Shown: positions 40,449 through 44,064 of the stretch, piece by piece
Layout of the letters: the number at the start of each line of letters is the position of its first letter
How positions within the stretch are numbered: position 1 is the first letter of the stretch
Assembly: GCA_046262995.1 (NCBI GenBank)
Contig: JBHELQ010000120.1
Coordinates: 1 to 44,064 of the forward strand
Source of the DNA: JBHELQ01 sp046262995
GTDB taxonomy: Bacteria > Actinomycetota > Thermoleophilia > Solirubrobacterales > Thermoleophilaceae
Direction of reading: 5' to 3'
Length of the DNA stretch: 44,064 nt
Translations under genes and position numbers: made by a program
Notes under the pieces: model-generated
Databases searched by the model: none
What the model was told of the DNA's origin: nothing
Seen by the model: the letters and a program-made list of their open reading frames with translations, nothing else

Positions 40449-41734
40449 GCCAGCGGCCGCTCGAGGCGGCTCGCGAGAGCGGCCTGGTACGACCGGAGCG
40501 TCCGCTGCTCGTGCTCCTCTCGGGCGGCGGCGACTCCGTCTGCCTGCTCGATGTCGCGCTCGGGCTGGGCGCCGAGGTCACGGCGCTGCACGTGAATTAC
40601 GGGCTGCGCGAGGGCGCGGCGACGGATGAGCGCTTCTGCCGGGAGCTGTGCGACGGCCTGGGCGTGCCGCTGGTGGTGGAGCGGGTGCGGCTCCCGGAGG
40701 GCGGCAATCTCCAGGACCAGGCCCGCGAGATCCGCTACGGGTTGGCCGAGCGGCACGCCGAGGACGACTACGCGGCGGCTCACACCGCGAGCGACCAGGC
40801 GGAGACGGTGCTCTACCGGCTCGCGGTCTCCCCCGGCCGCCGGGCGCTGCTCGGCATGGAGGCGCGCCGTGGCCGGCTCGTGCGCCCGCTGCTCAGTGCC
40901 ACGCGCGAGGAGGCCCGCGCCTACTGCCGCGCCCGTGGCCTCGACTGGCGCGAGGACCCGTCGAACGCGGATCGCCGCTTCGCCCGCGCCCGCGTGCGGC
41001 ACGACGTGCTTGCCGCGCTCGAGGAGCTGAACCCGGCGGCCGAGCGGGCCATCGCCGAGACCGCGCGCCTGCTGCGCGACGAGGCCGAGGTGCTCGACCG
41101 CGTCACGGCCGAAGCGCTCGAGGGGTTGGGGGGCGGCCCCGCGGTGCCGCTCGCGGAGCTGCGCTCCCAGCCTGCGGCCGTCGCGAGGCTCGTCCTGCGC
41201 TCGCTGGCCGAGATGGCGGCCGGCTCGCCGCGGGCGTTGTCGCGCCGGGAGGCGGACGCCGTCCTGGCCCTGACCGAGGCCGGGACCCACTCGCTGGACC
41301 TGGGCGGCGGACTCCGGGCGATCGCCGAGTACGGCACGGTCCGCTTCACGCGGGAGCCGGACGCCGAGGCGCCGGAGCCCGTCGAGCTGCCGGTGCCGGG
41401 CTCGGCGCGCTTCGGGGACTGGGAGATCGAGGCACGACTCGGGGAGGCCGGCGACGTCGCGGTCTCGGCCGACTCCCTGGGGGGCGCCGCCATCGTTCGG
41501 TCGTGGCGCGACGGCGACCGCATGCGGCCCCTCGGCCTGGATGGGACGAAGACTCTCCAGGACCTGTTCACCGATCGCAAGGTTCCGCGCGGGCTGCGGC
41601 GCACCCTGCCCGTGGTGGAGGCCGGCGGCCAGGTCGTCTGGGTCGCCGGGGTGGCCGTCGACGAGCGCTGCGTGGCGGAGGAGCCCGGCCCGGCAACGGT
41701 CGGGCTCGTCGCGCGGAGGGCCCCGAGCCGCTGA
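40445..41734 (+). CDS. tilS: tRNA(Ile)-lysidine synthetase
   Basis: 429 residues. The N-terminal PP-loop is SGGGDS at residues 26-31, followed by HVNYGLR, HTASDQAETVLYRL and DWREDPSN, all TilS signatures. Substrate-binding and C-terminal domains follow (IVRSWRDGDRMRPLGLDGTKTLQDLF). It attaches lysine to C34 of the AUA-reading tRNA-Ile using ATP. Translationally coupled to the cyclase upstream. hpt and ftsH follow in the order conserved across many bacteria. Confidence 0.95.
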   Translation: MSQRPLEAARESGLVRPERPLLVLLSGGGDSVCLLDVALGLGAEVTALHVNYGLREGAATDERFCRELCDGLGVPLVVERVRLPEGGNLQDQAREIRYGLAERHAEDDYAAAHTASDQAETVLYRLAVSPGRRALLGMEARRGRLVRPLLSATREEARAYCRARGLDWREDPSNADRRFARARVRHDVLAALEELNPAAERAIAETARLLRDEAEVLDRVTAEALEGLGGGPAVPLAELRSQPAAVARLVLRSLAEMAAGSPRALSRREADAVLALTEAGTHSLDLGGGLRAIAEYGTVRFTREPDAEAPEPVELPVPGSARFGDWEIEARLGEAGDVAVSADSLGGAAIVRSWRDGDRMRPLGLDGTKTLQDLFTDRKVPRGLRRTLPVVEAGGQVVWVAGVAVDERCVAEEPGPATVGLVARRAPSR

Positions 41735-41779
41735 CTCCCGGCCGCCACCCCTGCCGGGACGGGTAGCGTGAGGCGGGAG

Positions 41780-42310
41780 ATGGCCGAGGCCGAGATCGGA
41801 GAGATCCTGGTGCAGGGCGACGAGCTCGCCCACCGCGTGCGGGAGCTCGCCGCGGAGATCTCACGGGATTACGACGGCCGCCACCTGTTCCTGATCGGGG
41901 TGTTGAAGGGAGCTGTGTTCTTCCTCTCGGACCTGATGCGCCAGCTCGACGTCCCCTGCGAGCTCGACTTCATGGCCGTCTCCTCCTACGGCTCCTCGAC
42001 CGACTCCTCGGGGGTCGTTCGCATCCTCAAGGACCTGGACGCCCCGATCGAGGGGCGCGAGGTCCTGATCGTCGAGGACATCGTCGACTCCGGGCTGACG
42101 CTCTCCTACCTCCTGCGCACGCTCCGGGCGCGGAATCCGAAGTCGCTCGAGGTCTGCGCCCTGCTGACGAAGCCGGAGCGGCGCAAGGTGGAGCTGCCCA
42201 TCCGCTACGTGGGTTTCGAGATCCCCGACCGCTTTGCCATCGGCTACGGCCTGGACCACGCGGAGCGCTTCCGCAATCTGCCGTATGTAGCCGTTCTCGA
42301 CGGCGTCTGA
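41780..42310 (+). CDS. hpt: hypoxanthine phosphoribosyltransferase
   Basis: 176 residues from ATG 41780 (a GTG at 41768 is in frame). The PRPP-binding motif VLIVEDIVDSGLTL, FLIGVLKGAVFFLSDL, and FMAVSSYGSST are standard. Salvages hypoxanthine and guanine to IMP and GMP. TAGCGT at 41764-41769, 10 nt before the ATG, is a possible -10 box for a short-leader transcript and favours the ATG. Confidence 0.94.
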   Translation: MAEAEIGEILVQGDELAHRVRELAAEISRDYDGRHLFLIGVLKGAVFFLSDLMRQLDVPCELDFMAVSSYGSSTDSSGVVRILKDLDAPIEGREVLIVEDIVDSGLTLSYLLRTLRARNPKSLEVCALLTKPERRKVELPIRYVGFEIPDRFAIGYGLDHAERFRNLPYVAVLDGV

Positions 42311-42345
42311 AGGCCCTGGACAGCTGGCCGAGAAGAGGGTGGAAG

Positions 42346-42374
42346 TTGAAAACCCCCTTGCTAGGCTTGATTTT
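42346..42374 (+). promoter_or_regulatory. candidate ftsH promoter
   Basis: TTGAAA (42346-42351), a 17 bp spacer and GATTTT (42369-42374). The predicted start gives a leader of about 65 nt containing GAGGAGA upstream of the GTG. The surrounding bases are distinctly AT-richer than the coding sequence. Confidence 0.45.
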
Positions 42375-42445
42375 CGCGTGCTTCTGCGGTCTTCTCGAGT
42401 GAGACGAGGTGGGCCCGGGTGCGTAGAGGAGACAGAGGCACGGCA

Positions 42446-44064
42446 GTGAGCAGATTCTTCAAAAGCGCGGCGTTCCCCATCTTGATCGTGGTGGTCCTCG
42501 CCTTCTTCGCGCAGAAGCTGATCAGCCCGGGGGAGCACCAGAAGCCGCCGAACTACTCGCAGTTCCTGACGCAGGTGGACAAGGGCCGCGTCAAGGACGT
42601 CACGATCAACACCAAGAACAACCGCCTCGACGTCGTCGAGCAGGCCGGCCGCAAGTACCAGACGGCCTATCCCGACAACACCGAGCAGAACTTGGTCAAC
42701 CAGCTGCGCTCGAAGGACGTCAAGATCGACGTCAAGGCCAAGGGCGGCTCCGGCTGGCTCACGGCCCTGACCTACATCCTGCCGTTCGTGATCTTCCTGC
42801 TGTTCTGGCTCTTCATCATCAACCAGATGCAGGGCGGCGGCTCGAAGGTCATGTCCTTCGGCAAGTCGCGCGCGAAGCGCATGTCGGTCGACTCGCCGAA
42901 GATCACCTTCCGCGACGTGGCCGGGGTCGACGAGGCGGTCGAGGAGCTCCAGGAGATCAAGGAGTTCCTCGAGAACCCGAAGAAGTTCCAGGCGCTGGGA
43001 GCCCGAATACCGAAGGGCGTGCTGCTCTATGGGCCGCCGGGTACCGGTAAGACGCTGCTCGCGCGCGCCGTCGCCGGCGAGGCGGGCGTGCCGTTCTTTT
43101 CGATCTCGGGCTCGGACTTCGTCGAGATGTTCGTCGGTGTCGGCGCTTCCCGCGTGCGCGACCTGTTCGAGCAGGCGAAGACGAGTGCCCCTGCGATCAT
43201 CTTCATGGACGAGATCGACGCGGTCGGCCGCCATCGCGGCGCCGGCCTCGGCGGTGGCCACGACGAGCGCGAGCAAACGCTCAACCAACTGCTCGTCGAG
43301 ATGGACGGCTTCGACGTGAAGACCGGCGTCATCCTCATCGCCGCGACGAACCGGCCGGACATCCTCGACCCCGCGCTGCTGCGCCCGGGCCGCTTCGACC
43401 GCCAGATCGTGGTCGACCGCCCGGATCGCAAGGGCCGCGCGAAGATCCTCGAGGTCCACACGCGCGGCAAGCCGCTCGCGAAGACGATCAACCTCGACAA
43501 CCTCGCCGCGCAGACGCCGGGCTTCACCGGCGCCGACCTCTCGAACCTCGTGAACGAGGCCGCGCTGCTGGCGGCCCGCCAGGGCAAGCGCGAGATCGAC
43601 CACCTCCAGCTGGAGGAGGGGATCATGCGCGTGATCGCGGGCCCCGAGAAGAAGACGCGCGTGATGAGCGAGAAGGAGCGGCGGATCACCGCGTACCACG
43701 AGATGGGTCACGCGATCGTCGCGCACTTCCTCGAGAACACGGACCCGGTGCACAAGATCTCCGTGATCTCGCGCGGGCAGGCGCTCGGCTACACGATCTC
43801 GCTGCCGACCGAGGACAAGTTCCTCACGACGCGCGCGGAGCTGAACGACACGATGGCGATGACGCTCGGCGGCCGCGCCGCGGAGGAGATCGTCTTCGGC
43901 GAGGTCACGACCGGAGCCTCCAACGACCTCGAGAAGGTCACGCAGACCGCCAAGCAGATGGTCATGCGCTTCGGCATGAGCGAGAAGCTCGGCCCGCGCG
44001 TCTTCGGTCACGACCACGGCCAGCCGTTCCTCGGCCGCGAGTTCTCGTCCGAGCCGGACTACTC
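42446..44064 (+). CDS. ftsH: ATP-dependent zinc metalloprotease FtsH (3' end missing)
   Basis: 539 codons are visible from GTG 42446; the gene runs off the right edge. Two membrane helices (about 11-27 and 106-126) flank the periplasmic domain. The AAA+ part has Walker A GPPGTGKT (196-203), Walker B IIFMDEID, and the second region of homology TNRPDILDPALLRPGRFD. The protease zinc site is HEMGH (418-422), with Met where HEAGH is usual; the metal ligands are intact. It degrades unstable and misassembled membrane proteins. Confidence 0.97.
   Translation, partial: MSRFFKSAAFPILIVVVLAFFAQKLISPGEHQKPPNYSQFLTQVDKGRVKDVTINTKNNRLDVVEQAGRKYQTAYPDNTEQNLVNQLRSKDVKIDVKAKGGSGWLTALTYILPFVIFLLFWLFIINQMQGGGSKVMSFGKSRAKRMSVDSPKITFRDVAGVDEAVEELQEIKEFLENPKKFQALGARIPKGVLLYGPPGTGKTLLARAVAGEAGVPFFSISGSDFVEMFVGVGASRVRDLFEQAKTSAPAIIFMDEIDAVGRHRGAGLGGGHDEREQTLNQLLVEMDGFDVKTGVILIAATNRPDILDPALLRPGRFDRQIVVDRPDRKGRAKILEVHTRGKPLAKTINLDNLAAQTPGFTGADLSNLVNEAALLAARQGKREIDHLQLEEGIMRVIAGPEKKTRVMSEKERRITAYHEMGHAIVAHFLENTDPVHKISVISRGQALGYTISLPTEDKFLTTRAELNDTMAMTLGGRAAEEIVFGEVTTGASNDLEKVTQTAKQMVMRFGMSEKLGPRVFGHDHGQPFLGREFSSEPDY

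Noticed and set aside
41861..44017. 718-codon minus-strand open frame
   Set aside because: Antisense of hpt and ftsH, both certain; composition is a codon-bias artefact.

Overview
This is a very GC-rich window, dense in genes on both strands. Several features point to an Actinomycetota chromosome, probably a Thermoleophilia/Solirubrobacterales-type soil organism: an F420-type luciferase-like oxidoreductase, many GTG starts, GTGA/ATGA start-stop overlaps, TAnnnT boxes placed 6-12 nt before start codons (leaderless transcripts), an Rv1264-like adenylate cyclase, and the tilS-hpt-ftsH order. The lineage is an inference from gene content, not a database match. I see no rRNA, tRNA, CRISPR array, prophage or classical insertion sequence.

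Layout. 1-1137 (minus): a CoxE/VWA-type protein cut by the window edge, and its MoxR-type ATPase. 1162-6890: a small membrane protein, a short-chain dehydrogenase, then a plus-strand run of citrate synthase, long acyl-CoA dehydrogenase and drug-type MFS transporter. 6864-9251 (minus): membrane protein, DUF2203 protein, EVE-domain protein, extended SDR. 9297-18192: a mixed block with a peroxiredoxin, LLM oxidoreductase, ArsA-type ATPase, secreted glucuronyl C5-epimerase-like protein, lipoprotein, aldo/keto reductase, Ca2+/H+ antiporter and small unknowns. 18189-25099: a fatty-acid oxidation region. It holds a short-chain acyl-CoA dehydrogenase behind a FadR-like operator, an unknown gene bracketed by two inverted structured repeats, a PadR regulator with an SRPBCC protein, an MBL hydrolase, a two-gene split hydroxyacyl-CoA dehydrogenase/enoyl-CoA hydratase in archaeal-type domain order, and a sirtuin. 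25109-28655 (minus): a three-module cell-wall enzyme preceded by a ~420 nt gene-free, hairpin-rich leader. 29075-32400: two coiled-coil phasin-like proteins, an SDR, a PlsC-type acyltransferase and an SCP2-like protein, probably one lipid-related operon. 32401-35934: a glycolipid-type glycosyltransferase fused to a decayed deacetylase domain, a DMT transporter that overlaps it antisense, and an intact polysaccharide deacetylase. 36434-44064: a GNAT acetyltransferase with a textbook leaderless promoter, a two-domain fatty acyl-CoA reductase, and the cyclase-tilS-hpt-ftsH housekeeping group; ftsH runs off the right edge.

A lipid theme recurs: two acyl-CoA dehydrogenases, the split FadB-like pair, a FadR-like operator, acyl reductase(s), an acyltransferase, phasin-like proteins and SCP2. 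Together they suggest storage lipid or fatty alcohol metabolism. The least explained objects are the inverted structured repeats around the 287-aa unknown gene (19501-20653), the split permuted beta-oxidation pair, and two reading frames whose conserved N-termini lie upstream of any normal start codon.
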